Shown here: positions 1 to 8,590 of the stretch, in pieces
Position numbering within the stretch: the stretch's first letter is position 1
Layout of the letters: each line of letters starts with the position of its first letter
Assembly (NCBI GenBank): GCA_035550515.1
Contig: DASZOZ010000068.1
Span: 34,964 to 98,963 of the forward strand
Reading direction: 5' to 3'
Source of the DNA: DATARH01 sp035550515
Lineage (GTDB): Bacteria > Pseudomonadota > Alphaproteobacteria > ATCC43930 > CGMCC-115725
DNA length: 64,000 nucleotides
Notes under the pieces: generated by a model
Databases searched by the model: none
Told to the model about the DNA's origin: nothing
What the model saw: only the letters and a program-made list of their open reading frames with translations
Made by a program: the position numbers and the translations under genes

Positions 1-48
1 CAGCTTGTCGAAGATGTCGCCGAGGCGATTGCTCAGGGTGTCGAACAT
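1..48 (-). CDS. ffh: Signal recognition particle protein Ffh, N-terminal fragment
   Basis: Only the first 16 codons are inside the window. They read MFDTLSNRLGDIFDKL, the characteristic start of the Ffh NG-domain N-terminal helix. Ffh is the SRP GTPase that binds signal sequences of nascent membrane proteins and docks on FtsY, whose gene is at 6324. The start ATG lies at 46-48 on the complement. The rest of the gene continues to the left of the window. The assignment rests on a short stretch, but the match to the family start and the nearby ftsY make it fairly safe. Confidence 0.8.
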   Translation of the reverse strand, partial: MFDTLSNRLGDIFDKL

Positions 49-213
49 GCCGCTTCCTAGAATTCCGACGCGAAACGAGCCGGCGCGCGAAACTCGCGGG
101 CCGACGGCCTTCCGGCACCGGAAGGGTGAGGCGCTGCGTCTGGCAACGCGGCGCGGACGCTAGTCTTCACGGCCGCCGCTGTCAATTGCAGAGCCCGCCC
201 CGGAATTACCCGC

Positions 214-356
214 GTCATTCCGGGGCGGTCCGCAGGACCGAACCCGGAACCCATGAAAACGGGCCTTATCCAAGGTGTCGGTGGCGCCGGATCGAGACTT
301 TCCAGGTCCGTGTTCATGGGTTTCGGATTCATCGCGACGCGATGCCCCGGAATGAC
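214..356 (+). repeat. Long-armed palindromic repeat, copy 1
   Basis: About 143 bp bounded by GTCATTCCGGGGC and its complement GCCCCGGAATGAC. Inside are inverted arms of the type GAACCCGGAACCCATGA / TCATGGGTTTCGGATTC. The left tip carries a small hairpin GGTCCGCAGGACC and the right tip carries ATCGCGACGCGAT. The same element occurs at 41676 and 46491. Relative to copy 2 its tips have the same orientation, but the ~50-bp core is inverted. It can fold into one long hairpin. No coding capacity or transposase is seen. Confidence 0.9.
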
Positions 357-446
357 GGACGAAGGAGGCAAGCCGGTTTTGCCGCGAGCGGTGGCGATGA
401 CATGGCCGCAAGATGAACGATCGGTTCTACCTGTGTAAGATAGCCG

Positions 447-462
447 TTTATCCTGGTATAAA
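447..462. promoter_or_regulatory. Inverted repeat in the regulator promoter
   Basis: TTTAT-CCTGGT-ATAAA is a short palindrome ending nine bases before the start codon at 471, in the AT-rich end of the ffh intergenic region. Its position suits a -10 element or an autoregulatory operator. This is inferred from position and symmetry only. Confidence 0.3.
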
Positions 463-470
463 GAACCACC

Positions 471-1277
471 ATGCTGACAAGCACGTCCCACGAGCGGCGC
501 CGGGAGCTGGGGGATTTCATCCGCGCGCAGCGCGAGCGGGTCGCGCCGGCCGCGGTCGGGCTGGTGGCGGCGCGGCGCCGGCGCACGCCTGGCCTGCGCC
601 GCGAAGAGGTGGCGGAACTCGCCGGTCTCAGCACCACCTGGTACACCTGGATCGAGCAGGGGCGGGACGTGTCGGTGTCGCCGACGGCGCTCGCGCGCCT
701 GGCGCGGGCGCTGCGGCTGGGGCGGGCGCAGCGCCACTACCTGTTCGAGCTGGCCGGCAAGCGCGACCCCGATCCCGGCGCGAGCGACATCGACGCGCTT
801 CCGGCCGTCCTGACCGCGTGCGTCGCGGCGATCGCGGCGCCGGCTTATCTGCTCGACCGCAGCTGGAACGCGCGGGCCTGGAACCCGGCCGCGGAGCGGC
901 TGTTCGCCGGCTGGCTCGACCGGCCGGCCGCCGCCGCAGCCGGGCATAACCTGCTGCGCTTCATCTTTCTCGAACCCGGCGCGCGGTTGTTGATCCGCGA
1001 TTGGGAGGGGCGCGCCCGGCGGGTCGTCGCCGAATTCCGCGCGCATTGCGGCGCGCATCTCGACGATCCGGGGCTGCGCCACCTGATCGACGATTTGCGC
1101 CGGCGCAGCGGCGATTTCGCGCAAATGTGGGAGCAGCACGGCGTGCTCGGCCGCGAGGGCGGCGAGCGCACCTTCAATCACCCGACCGACGGTTTCCTGC
1201 GCTTCGAGCAGGCCACCTTCGAACTCGCCGGCCACGCCGACATCAAGCTGACGATGTTGCTGCCGATGCGCGGCTGA
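471..1277 (+). CDS. Helix-turn-helix transcriptional regulator with MmyB-like sensor domain
   Basis: A 268-residue regulator. Residues ~10-95 form an XRE-type DNA-binding domain with the typical RRTPGLRREEVAELAGLS and TTWYTWIEQGRD helices. The rest resembles the MmyB-like ligand-binding region common in actinobacterial and proteobacterial regulators of this type. The start ATG has no clear Shine-Dalgarno. A short palindrome lies just upstream. The DHA2 efflux permease follows on the same strand about 100 bases later, so the likely role is control of that pump. The ligand is unknown. Confidence 0.85.
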   Translation: MLTSTSHERRRELGDFIRAQRERVAPAAVGLVAARRRRTPGLRREEVAELAGLSTTWYTWIEQGRDVSVSPTALARLARALRLGRAQRHYLFELAGKRDPDPGASDIDALPAVLTACVAAIAAPAYLLDRSWNARAWNPAAERLFAGWLDRPAAAAAGHNLLRFIFLEPGARLLIRDWEGRARRVVAEFRAHCGAHLDDPGLRHLIDDLRRRSGDFAQMWEQHGVLGREGGERTFNHPTDGFLRFEQATFELAGHADIKLTMLLPMRG

Positions 1278-1373
1278 GACATCGTCGTGGCGCGGTATTC
1301 CGGCCTATACTGGCGTCGAAGGGGGACAGGTACTGGCAAACGGCAATGTGAACGCCCGCAGCGGAGCGGCGGC

Positions 1374-2900
1374 ATGAAGGGGGCGCAGGCCGGCGATGTC
1401 CAGCGCCGGCTGATCACGGTTTCGATCATGCTCTCCGTCATCATGCGCGGGCTGGACAACACCATTGCCAATGTCGCGCTGGCGCATATCCAGGGCAGCC
1501 TCTCGGCCAGCCACGAGCAGGTCGCCTGGGTGCTGACCTCCTATATCGTCTCGACCGCGATCGCGATGCCGCTGACCGGGTGGCTCGCCGGCCGGCTCGG
1601 GATCAAGGAAATCTTTCTCGGTTCGATCATCATCTTCACCGCCGCGTCGGCGCTGTGCGGCGCCGCGGCGAACCTGCCCGAGCTGGTGGCCTTCCGCATC
1701 CTCCAGGGTTTCGGCAGCGCCGCGCTGGTGCCCTTGTCGCAAGCGACGCTGCTGTCGATCAACCCGCCCGAGCGGCACGGCTCGGCGATGGCGGTGTTCA
1801 GCATGGGCACGATCCTCGGGCCGATCGCCGGACCCGCGCTGGGCGGGTGGCTGACCGACGGCTTCGGCTGGCGCTGGGTGTTCTATATCAACCTGCCGGT
1901 GGGGATCCTGTCCGCCCTCGGCGTCGCAACCTTTATCAAGGAATCGCGTCCCGCCCATCGCGAGGCGTTCGACGCCTTCGGTTTCGTGGCCCTGAGCGTT
2001 GCCGTGGGCTCGCTCCAGCTGCTGCTCGACCGCGGCGAGATCAAGGACTGGTTCAGCTCGACCGAGATTTGCGTCGAAGCGACGATTGGGCTGCTGGCGC
2101 TCTATCTGCTCGTGGTCCACACCGCGACCGCCACCGACCGCTCCTTCCTCAATCGCGAGCTGCTGAAGAACCCGCCCTTTGTCGCCGGCACGGTGCTGAT
2201 CTTCCTGATCGGCATCACCATGAACGGGACCTTGGCGCTGCTGCCGCTGATGATGCAGGAGCTGATGAACTATCCGGTGCTGACGACGGGGTTCGCGATG
2301 GCCTCGCGCGGGATCGGCACGATGCTCGGAATGGTCGTCGTCGCCCGGCTGATCAACCGGGTCGATGTGCGGCTGATCCTCGGTTGCGGGCTGGCGATGA
2401 TCGGCGTCGCGCTGTGGCAGATGGCGCAATTCTCGCTGTTGATGGACACCCGGGACATCGTGATGTCCGGGCTCATTCAGGGTTTCGGGTTCGGCTGCAC
2501 ATCGGTGCCGCTCAACATGATCGCGCTGTCCAACCTGCCGCGCCACATCCTCACCCAGGGAACCGCGATTCGCGGGCTGATGCGCAACCTCGGCGGCAGC
2601 GTCGGGATCCCGATCCTGGTCGCCGAGCTGGCCGGCAACACCCAGGCGGTCCACGCGCGGCTGGTCGAATCTCTCCGGCCGGACAACCCGCTGGCGCGCG
2701 CGCCGTATCTCGGCCTGCATTACAGCCTCAGCGCCCAGCCGGGCATCGCCGCGCTGAACGCCGAGGTCACGCGCCAAGCGGCAATGGTCGCCTATGTCGA
2801 CGATTTCAAGCTGATGATGGTGATCTCGTTCGCCTCGCTGCCGCTGCTGTTGCTGTTGCGGCCGCCGCGGCGCGCGGTGCAGCCCGCGGCCGCCGATTGA
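1374..2900 (+). CDS. DHA2-family MFS multidrug efflux permease (EmrB/QacA type)
   Basis: A 508-residue inner-membrane protein. Near the N-terminus it has MRGLDNTIANVALAHI, the motif D1 region of 14-helix DHA2 drug:proton antiporters, then PLTGWLAGRLG (motif A) and GPIAGPALGGWLTD (motif C, antiporter signature). The start ATG at 1374 is preceded by GGAG seven bases upstream. An in-frame GTG at 1287 is possible but lies in sequence that does not look like a transporter start. No EmrA-like adaptor gene is adjacent. It probably exports a toxic compound under control of the regulator at 471. Confidence 0.88.
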   Translation: MKGAQAGDVQRRLITVSIMLSVIMRGLDNTIANVALAHIQGSLSASHEQVAWVLTSYIVSTAIAMPLTGWLAGRLGIKEIFLGSIIIFTAASALCGAAANLPELVAFRILQGFGSAALVPLSQATLLSINPPERHGSAMAVFSMGTILGPIAGPALGGWLTDGFGWRWVFYINLPVGILSALGVATFIKESRPAHREAFDAFGFVALSVAVGSLQLLLDRGEIKDWFSSTEICVEATIGLLALYLLVVHTATATDRSFLNRELLKNPPFVAGTVLIFLIGITMNGTLALLPLMMQELMNYPVLTTGFAMASRGIGTMLGMVVVARLINRVDVRLILGCGLAMIGVALWQMAQFSLLMDTRDIVMSGLIQGFGFGCTSVPLNMIALSNLPRHILTQGTAIRGLMRNLGGSVGIPILVAELAGNTQAVHARLVESLRPDNPLARAPYLGLHYSLSAQPGIAALNAEVTRQAAMVAYVDDFKLMMVISFASLPLLLLLRPPRRAVQPAAAD

Positions 2901-2960
2901 GCCATCCGCTGCGCTTGCTGCATGATGCGGCATTCGCGCCAACCAGAGGAAAACAGGCCC

Positions 2961-3599
2961 ATGCATTTCGACCTCGGCAAGATGCCGAAGCAGGACGGCT
3001 ACAAGCTCCTGGTCAGCACCGTGGTGCCGCGGCCGATCGCGCTCGCGACCACGGCCGATGCCGCCGGCCGGGTCAATGCCGCGCCGTTCAGCTTCTTCAA
3101 TGCCGTCAGCTCGGACCCGCCGGTGGTGGTGCTCGGCATCAATGGGGTCGGCCCCGGCGGCAGCGGCTACAAGGATACCGAGGACAATATCCGCGAGACC
3201 GGCGAGTTTGTCGTCAATCTGGTCGACGAAGACCTCGCTGAGCGGATGAACATCTGCGCCGTCGATTTCCCGACCGAGATCGGCGAACTGGAGCCGGCGA
3301 AGCTCACACCCGTGCCGTCGGTCGGCGTCAAGCCGCCGCGCATCGCCGAGGCGCCGGTCAGCTTCGAGTGCCGGCGCATCACCGGCCTGGCGCTCGGCGG
3401 CAACTCGACCCTGGAGGTCGGCCGGGTGATCCACATCCATATCCGCGACGATCTGGTGGACATGGAGAAGCTTTATGTGAAGACCGACCAGATCCATCTG
3501 ATCGGCCGCATGCACGGCCGCGGCTGGTACACGCGGACGCGCGACCTGTTCCTGATGGACCGCATGGACCTCGCCGAGTGGCAGGCCCGCCGGGGCTAG
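2961..3599 (+). CDS. Flavin reductase family protein (FMN-binding split barrel)
   Basis: A 212-residue protein of the flavin reductase-like domain family. Typical features are VSTVVPRPIALATT and NAAPFSFFNAVSSDPPVVV, which form the FMN-binding split barrel, followed by the variable C-terminal extension. Such proteins reduce or bind FMN and often feed two-component monooxygenases. The start ATG at 2961 follows AGAGGA; a further-upstream ATG at 2922 would add a low-quality extension. Several LLM flavin enzymes in the window might use reduced flavin, but no partner is adjacent. Confidence 0.82.
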   Translation: MHFDLGKMPKQDGYKLLVSTVVPRPIALATTADAAGRVNAAPFSFFNAVSSDPPVVVLGINGVGPGGSGYKDTEDNIRETGEFVVNLVDEDLAERMNICAVDFPTEIGELEPAKLTPVPSVGVKPPRIAEAPVSFECRRITGLALGGNSTLEVGRVIHIHIRDDLVDMEKLYVKTDQIHLIGRMHGRGWYTRTRDLFLMDRMDLAEWQARRG

Positions 3600-3660
3600 G
3601 GCCCGGCTTGCGCGTACGGTTTTGCTCCCCTTTTTGTGCCGGTTCCGCTACAGAGGGGCG

Positions 3661-4167
3661 ATGCACAGCCGCTCGCTCCCCTGGCGGACAGCGCTCTTCG
3701 CGGGTCTGGCCGCGGCTTTCCTCGCCGGCAGCGCCCGCGCCGCGGACACCGGGAACGGCTCAAAAAACTTCCGCGTCCCCTCGAACGTGCCGAATTATTT
3801 CAGCAACGAGGCGGGTCCGATGCTTGGCGGCGCGGCGGAGTCGCGGCGCGGCGAGCTGTATATGAGGCAGACCTATGCGATCCCGCGTGCGCTGCAGACC
3901 GCTCCGGCCGAAGCGCCTCGTCCGCGTCAGCACATGGCGATGGCCGAACCGCGCGGCCGGCTCGTGCGCACCCACGGCGCGCGCGTCGTGGCGCATCACG
4001 TGACGGTGCACGGCCGCCACGTGACGCGGGTCGCCGCGCACGGCAGCACCCGGTCGCATTCCGCGCATGTCGGCGCGCGGCCGCATACCGTGCATGCCGG
4101 CCATTCGACACGCCGCGCGGTCAAGGCCACCCGGGTCGGCAGCAGCCGCCGCCACGTCAAGGGCTGA
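3661..4167 (+). CDS. Secreted histidine/arginine-rich protein, unknown function
   Basis: A 168-residue protein with a clear Sec signal peptide (basic MHSRSLPWR, hydrophobic run, SARA-AD cleavage). The middle contains NFRVPSNVPNYFSNEAG. The last ~70 residues are packed with His and Arg in degenerate repeats such as HHVTVHGRHVTRVAAHG. No family is recognised. The His density suggests metal binding or a cell-envelope role, which is inference. It lies between the flavin reductase and dapF on the same strand. Confidence 0.65.
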   Translation: MHSRSLPWRTALFAGLAAAFLAGSARAADTGNGSKNFRVPSNVPNYFSNEAGPMLGGAAESRRGELYMRQTYAIPRALQTAPAEAPRPRQHMAMAEPRGRLVRTHGARVVAHHVTVHGRHVTRVAAHGSTRSHSAHVGARPHTVHAGHSTRRAVKATRVGSSRRHVKG

Positions 4168-4217
4168 AGCGCCACCACCGTTGGACATCGCCCGGGCCGT
4201 CGCAATATAAGCGGGCC

Positions 4218-5054
4218 ATGACGCGCATCGCCTTCCGCAAGATGCACGGGCTCGGCAACGACTTTGTCGTGCTCGACCAGCGCCGCGATCCCTGGCGGAT
4301 CGAGGCGGCGGGAGCCCGCGCGCTGGCCGACCGGCACACCGGGATCGGCTGCGACCAGCTGCTGCTGCTCGAACCGCCGCGCGACGCTCGGGCGCAAGTG
4401 TTCATGCGCATCCTCAATCCCGACGGCAGCGAGGCCGAAGCCTGCGGCAACGGCACGCGCTGCGTGGCGGCGCTGATGGCGGCCGAGACCGGGCTGGACG
4501 AGGTCGCGATCGAGACCGTGGCGGGGCTGCTCCGCGCCGCGGTCGATGCGGCCGGCCTCGCGACCGTCGATATGGGGACGCCCCGCCTCGGCTGGCACGA
4601 GATACCGCTGGCGCGGGAGATGGATACGCTGCATGTCGAGCTGCGCTGCGGCCCGCTCGCCGACCCCGTCTGCACCAGCATGGGCAATCCGCACGCGACG
4701 TTCCTTGTCGATGACGCCGATGCGATCGACCTGGCATCGCTGGGACCGCGGCTGGAGCATGACCCGCTGTTCCCGGCGCGCGCCAATATCGGGGTCGCCA
4801 CGGTCCGCGACCGCAGGACGGTGCGCTTCCGCGTCTGGGAACGCGGGGCGGGGATCACCCGCGCCTGCGGCAGCGGCGCCTGCGCGGCGATGGTGGCAGC
4901 GTACCGCCGCGGCCTGGTCGGCGACCGCGTGACCGTGCGGCTCGACGGCGGCGATCTGACGATCGCCTGGCCGGGGCAGGGGTCGGTGCTGATGTCCGGC
5001 CCGGCGGCGCTGAGCTTCGAGGGCACGTTCGACGCCGCGCTGCTCGGGGGCTGA
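4218..5054 (+). CDS. dapF: Diaminopimelate epimerase
   Basis: A 278-residue enzyme that converts LL- to meso-diaminopimelate for lysine and peptidoglycan synthesis. It opens with FRKMHGLGNDFVVLD. The two catalytic cysteines are visible in EACGNGTRC (Cys76) and ACGSGAC (Cys217), and SMGNPHATF is the conserved substrate loop. Length is normal. It is first in the dapF-mtaB-ftsY operon, with one base between its stop and the mtaB start. This order, beside ffh, is conserved in many Alphaproteobacteria. Confidence 0.97.
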   Translation: MTRIAFRKMHGLGNDFVVLDQRRDPWRIEAAGARALADRHTGIGCDQLLLLEPPRDARAQVFMRILNPDGSEAEACGNGTRCVAALMAAETGLDEVAIETVAGLLRAAVDAAGLATVDMGTPRLGWHEIPLAREMDTLHVELRCGPLADPVCTSMGNPHATFLVDDADAIDLASLGPRLEHDPLFPARANIGVATVRDRRTVRFRVWERGAGITRACGSGACAAMVAAYRRGLVGDRVTVRLDGGDLTIAWPGQGSVLMSGPAALSFEGTFDAALLGG

Positions 5055-5055
5055 G

Positions 5056-6327
5056 ATGGCGGCGCCCGAGATCATCACCTTCGGCTGCCGGCTCAACGCC
5101 TGCGAAAGCGAGATCATCCGCCGCTCCGCCGGCGATGCGGGGCTGGCCGACGCGGTCATCGTGAACACCTGCGCCGTGACCGCCGAGGCCGAGCGCCAGG
5201 CGCGCCAGGCGATCCGCCGCGCCCGCCGCGCGCATCCCGGCGCCCGGATCATCGTCACCGGCTGCGCCGCGACGCTGGCGCCGGCGCGCTATGCCGCCAT
5301 GCCGGAAGTCGACCGCGTGCTCGACAACGAGGCCAAGCTGCGAGCGGAGAGCTACGCGGCGATGGCCGCCAGCCCGATCCTTCCCCGCTCGCGGGAGCGG
5401 GAGCGCGACCAACCCCCTCCCCCGCTTGCGGGGGAGGGTCGGGGCGGGGGCTTGGCGCGCGCCCGCGCCTATCTCCAGGTGCAGCAGGGCTGCGACCACC
5501 GCTGCACCTTCTGCATCATCCCCTATGCGCGCGGCCCGAGCCGGTCGGTGCCGGTGGCGACCGTGGTCGCCCAGGCGCGCGCGATGGTTGCGGCCGGCAC
5601 CCGGGAAATCGTGCTGACCGGGGTCGATCTGACCGCTTACGGCGCCGACCTGCCGCATCGAGCTGCAAGGGGCGCGCCAAGCCTCGGCGTCGCGGTGCGC
5701 CGCCTGCTGGCCGAGGTGCCGGAGCTGCCGCGGCTGCGTCTCTCGTCGCTCGATCCGAGCGAGATCGACGACGAGCTGTGGGCGGTCTTTGCCGAGGAAC
5801 AACGGCTGATGCCGCATCTGCACCTATCGCTGCAGGCCGGCGACGACCTGATCCTGAAGCGCATGAAGCGGCGCCACAACCGGGCGCAGGCGCTGGCGAC
5901 CGCGCGGCGCGCCCGGGCGCTTCGTCCGGACGCGGCGGTCGGCGCCGACCTGATCGCCGGGTTCCCGACCGAGGACGAGGCGATGTTCGGCAACACGCTC
6001 GATCTCGTGGCGGAAATGAACATCGCCTTTCTGCATGTCTTCCCCTACAGCCCGCGACCGGGTACGGCGGCGGCGCGCATGCCGGCGGTGCCGCCCGAGA
6101 TCGTCCGCGAGCGCGCGGCGCGGCTGCGCGCGGCCGGTCAGGCGGCGCTGGCGGCCGAGCTGCGGTCGCGGATCGGCGCGGTCGGCGATGTGCTGATCGA
6201 AAAGCCGGGCATCGGTCGTGCCGGTTTTTATGCCCCGGTCGCCTGCCCGCCGGCGATGACGGGCATCCAGCCGATGCGTTTTACCGGTGTGGCCGACGCC
6301 AAGCTCACGGGAGTGCCGGTGCGATGA
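5056..6327 (+). CDS. mtaB: tRNA (N6-threonylcarbamoyladenosine 37) methylthiotransferase MtaB
   Basis: A 423-residue radical-SAM methylthiotransferase that makes ms2t6A37 in tRNA. The N-terminal MTTase domain shows its three cluster cysteines at 11 (FGCRLNACE), 39 (VNTCAVT) and 70 (VTGCAA). The radical-SAM motif CDHRCTFC lies at 146-153. The expected SSLDPSEID, LHLSLQAGDD and ADLIAGFPTE segments follow. Between the domains, residues ~108-133 (SRERERDQPPPPLAGEGRGG) are encoded by a palindromic repeat inserted in-frame. The stop overlaps the ftsY start by four bases. Confidence 0.93.
   Translation: MAAPEIITFGCRLNACESEIIRRSAGDAGLADAVIVNTCAVTAEAERQARQAIRRARRAHPGARIIVTGCAATLAPARYAAMPEVDRVLDNEAKLRAESYAAMAASPILPRSRERERDQPPPPLAGEGRGGGLARARAYLQVQQGCDHRCTFCIIPYARGPSRSVPVATVVAQARAMVAAGTREIVLTGVDLTAYGADLPHRAARGAPSLGVAVRRLLAEVPELPRLRLSSLDPSEIDDELWAVFAEEQRLMPHLHLSLQAGDDLILKRMKRRHNRAQALATARRARALRPDAAVGADLIAGFPTEDEAMFGNTLDLVAEMNIAFLHVFPYSPRPGTAAARMPAVPPEIVRERAARLRAAGQAALAAELRSRIGAVGDVLIEKPGIGRAGFYAPVACPPAMTGIQPMRFTGVADAKLTGVPVR
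5380..5450 (+). repeat. mtaB: Palindromic repeat embedded in-frame in mtaB
   Basis: Two adjacent GC-rich hairpins. One is CCCGCTCGCGGGAGCGGG. The other is a perfect 11-bp pair, CCCTCCCCCGC (5415-5425) with GCGGGGGAGGG (5428-5438). The sequence is related to the intergenic palindromes at 36754 and 57253. It keeps the reading frame and encodes a low-complexity Arg/Glu/Pro/Gly stretch between the MTTase and radical-SAM domains. Confidence 0.8.
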
Positions 6328-7340
6328 GGTCATGGTGGCGCGGTTCCGGCCCGGCAGCGTCCGAAGCCCCGGCCGAGCCGGCGCCGCCGGCCGAGACCGC
6401 CGCGGCGGAGGGCGAGGAACGCCGCGGCTGGTTCGCGCGGCTGCGGGCCGGGCTGTCGAAAAGCTCCACGGCGCTGACCGACGGCATCAACCAGATTTTC
6501 ACTCGCCGCCGGCTGGATGGCGCGGCGCTCGACGAGCTCGAGGAGCTGCTGATCGCCAGCGACATGGGCGTCGGGGTCGCCGGGGAGGTGGTCCAGGCGC
6601 TGCGCCGGACGCGCTTCGGCCAGGAAGTGACGCCCGAGGAAATCCGCGACGCGCTGGCGGCCGAGGTCGCGCGTCTGGTCGAGCCGGTGATGAAACCGCT
6701 GCGCGTCGACGCGGCGAAGAAGCCGTTCGTGATCCTCGTCGTCGGCGTCAACGGCAGCGGCAAGACGACGACGATCGGCAAGCTCGCCAAGCAATACCGC
6801 GACGCCGGGCAGCGCGTCGTGCTGGCGGCGGGCGATACCTTCCGCGCCGCCGCGGTCGAGCAGCTGCAGATCTGGGGCGAGCGCACCGGCGCGCCGGTCG
6901 TGGTGCGCGGGCAGGGCGCGGATGCGGCCGGGCTTGCCTATGACGCGCTGGTCGAGGCGCGGGCGATGGGCGCCGACGTGCTGCTGATCGATACCGCCGG
7001 GCGGCTGCACAACAAGGCCGATCTGATGGCCGAGCTGCAAAAGCTCACACGCTCGCTCAAGAAGCTCGATCCCGGCGCGCCGCACGCGGTGCTGCTGGTG
7101 CTCGACGCCACGGTCGGTCAGAACGCGCATGCCCAGGCGGAGATTTTCCGCCAGGTCGTCGGCGTCACCGGCATCGTCATGACCAAGCTCGACGGCACCG
7201 CCAAAGGCGGTGTGCTGGTGTCGCTCGCCGAGAAATACGGCATCCCGATCCACCTGATCGGCATCGGCGAGGGCGCCGAGGATCTGCGTGCCTTCGACGC
7301 CTACTCGTATTCGCGCAGCCTGGTCGGGTTGGAGGAGTAG
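6324..7340 (+). CDS. ftsY: Signal recognition particle receptor FtsY
   Basis: A 338-residue SRP receptor GTPase. After an acidic/Ala-Pro N-terminal A-domain come the N domain and the G domain. The P-loop GVNGSGKTTT is at ~141-150, and DTAGR and TKLDGTAKGG mark the other GTP-binding loops. The start follows from the ATGA overlap with mtaB. It recruits SRP-ribosome complexes to the inner membrane and pairs with Ffh at the left window edge. Confidence 0.97.
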   Translation: MRSWWRGSGPAASEAPAEPAPPAETAAAEGEERRGWFARLRAGLSKSSTALTDGINQIFTRRRLDGAALDELEELLIASDMGVGVAGEVVQALRRTRFGQEVTPEEIRDALAAEVARLVEPVMKPLRVDAAKKPFVILVVGVNGSGKTTTIGKLAKQYRDAGQRVVLAAGDTFRAAAVEQLQIWGERTGAPVVVRGQGADAAGLAYDALVEARAMGADVLLIDTAGRLHNKADLMAELQKLTRSLKKLDPGAPHAVLLVLDATVGQNAHAQAEIFRQVVGVTGIVMTKLDGTAKGGVLVSLAEKYGIPIHLIGIGEGAEDLRAFDAYSYSRSLVGLEE

Positions 7341-7447
7341 GGCGAAGTCCGAGATATCGGTTTTTGCCGCAGCCACCGCAAGACTCGGTTGGCACCGCGG
7401 TCTCATTGCCTCACTGTCTCGCCGCGATCGAATGCTGCGGAGGGGAC

Positions 7448-8386
7448 ATGGCGCTGCTTATCGTTAATCTCGACCGGATGATCGGCAACGCGCAGCTGTG
7501 GCGCGACGCGTTTGCCGAGCAGCTGCCCGATCTCGACATCCGCATCTTCCCCGAGGCGAACGATCTCGACGCGATCGAATATCTCGCCTTTATCCGGCCC
7601 GATTTCGACGCCATCCCCGCGCTGCCCAACCTGAAGGCGATGTTCAGCCGCTCGGCGGGGGTCGAGGCGTTCATCCGCCATCCCAAGCTGCCGAAAGTGC
7701 CGCTCGGCAAGATCGAGCCGTCGGGCGGCGACCCGATGATGACCGAATACACGGTCATGCATGTGCTGCGGTTTCACCGCGAGATGCCGAAATACCAGCA
7801 GGCGCAGGCCAATAGGGAATGGCTGCGCACCCGCATCGTGCGGCCGGAGGAGCGCCGCGTCGGGTTTCTCGGTCTCGGGCTGATGGCGACCGCGCCGGCG
7901 CTGATCCTGCAGCAGCTCGGCTTTCCGGTCTCGGCCTGGGTGCGCTCACCGCGGCAAGGGCCGGACGGCATCAAAATGTTTCACGGCGACGCCCAGTTCG
8001 AAGCGTTCATGCGCCAGACCGATATCGCGGTCTGCCTGCTGCCGCTCACCAAGGAGACCGAGGGCATCCTCTGCGCCCGCACCTTCGCGATGATGCCGAA
8101 GGGCGCGATGGTGATCAACATCGGCCGCGGCGGCCATGTGGTCGACGGCGACCTGATCGCCGCGCTCGATTCCGGACAACTCTCCTATGCCGCGCTCGAC
8201 GCGCTGAAGCCCGAGCCGCTGCCGCAGGAAAGCCCGCTCTGGACCCATCCCAGGGTCACGGTGATGCCGCATGTCGCGCGTCGCCCGACGGTCAAGCAGC
8301 TCGTCACCGAGATCGCCCGCAACATCCACAGCCTCGAAACCGGCGGCGGCCTGCTGCAGGAGATCGACCTGGCCCGGGAGTATTGA
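7448..8386 (+). CDS. GhrA-like glyoxylate/hydroxypyruvate reductase (D-2-hydroxyacid dehydrogenase)
   Basis: A 312-residue NAD(P)-dependent 2-hydroxyacid dehydrogenase. VGFLGLGLMATAPALILQQL is the dinucleotide-binding loop, INIGRGGHVVDGDLIAAL holds the catalytic Arg region, and VMPHVARRP holds the catalytic His. Overall it resembles glyoxylate/hydroxypyruvate reductase A. The start ATG follows a strong CGGAGGGG. It is transcribed separately, about 100 bases after ftsY. The substrate could be another 2-keto acid. Confidence 0.85.
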   Translation: MALLIVNLDRMIGNAQLWRDAFAEQLPDLDIRIFPEANDLDAIEYLAFIRPDFDAIPALPNLKAMFSRSAGVEAFIRHPKLPKVPLGKIEPSGGDPMMTEYTVMHVLRFHREMPKYQQAQANREWLRTRIVRPEERRVGFLGLGLMATAPALILQQLGFPVSAWVRSPRQGPDGIKMFHGDAQFEAFMRQTDIAVCLLPLTKETEGILCARTFAMMPKGAMVINIGRGGHVVDGDLIAALDSGQLSYAALDALKPEPLPQESPLWTHPRVTVMPHVARRPTVKQLVTEIARNIHSLETGGGLLQEIDLAREY

Positions 8387-8444
8387 CCGCACCAATGCTC
8401 CCTCTCCCCGCTCCCCGCCGCTCCCGGGGGAAGGAGTTACGTCC

Positions 8445-8590
8445 TCAGCTCACTTGCGGCGCCACCTCGCCCATAAAGCATTCCATCGAGGCGAGCAGGT
8501 CGTCGAGATGGCGGTTGCCGTGGAAATTGATCTGGAACGCGTCGAGGCGGAGATAATCGGAATTGGGGGCATGGGGCGAGAAACTGACGG
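8445..8590 (-). pseudogene. C-terminal remnant of an LLM-class flavin-dependent oxidoreductase
   Basis: The complement encodes ~47 residues ending in a stop. The end, QINFHGNRHLDDLLASMECF then MGEVAPQ, aligns with the C-terminus of the LLM enzyme at 47177 (QVNFNLMPFDAALASMRLF then AREVMPRF). No start codon or upstream enzyme domain is present: the adjacent sequence is the VOC gene, read from the same strand in another frame. It appears to be the stub of a gene replaced or cut by the AT-richer VOC segment. Confidence 0.6.

Larger units (their letters stand above)
49..470. other. Divergent intergenic region between ffh and the regulator gene
   Basis: No gene is supported here. The region holds the divergent promoters of ffh and of the regulator at 471, plus one copy of the long-armed palindromic element (214-356). 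The last 60 bases are more AT-rich and look promoter-like. Confidence 0.6.

Noticed and set aside
1305..3515. Open frame of about 736 codons on the minus strand
   Set aside because: Antisense to the DHA2 permease and flavin reductase genes. Low-complexity product with no signal or domain.
8398..8435. Hairpin terminator after the GhrA-like gene
   Set aside because: The CCTCTCCCCGC.. stretch resembles the gene-end palindrome family, but its arms pair poorly and there is no T-run.
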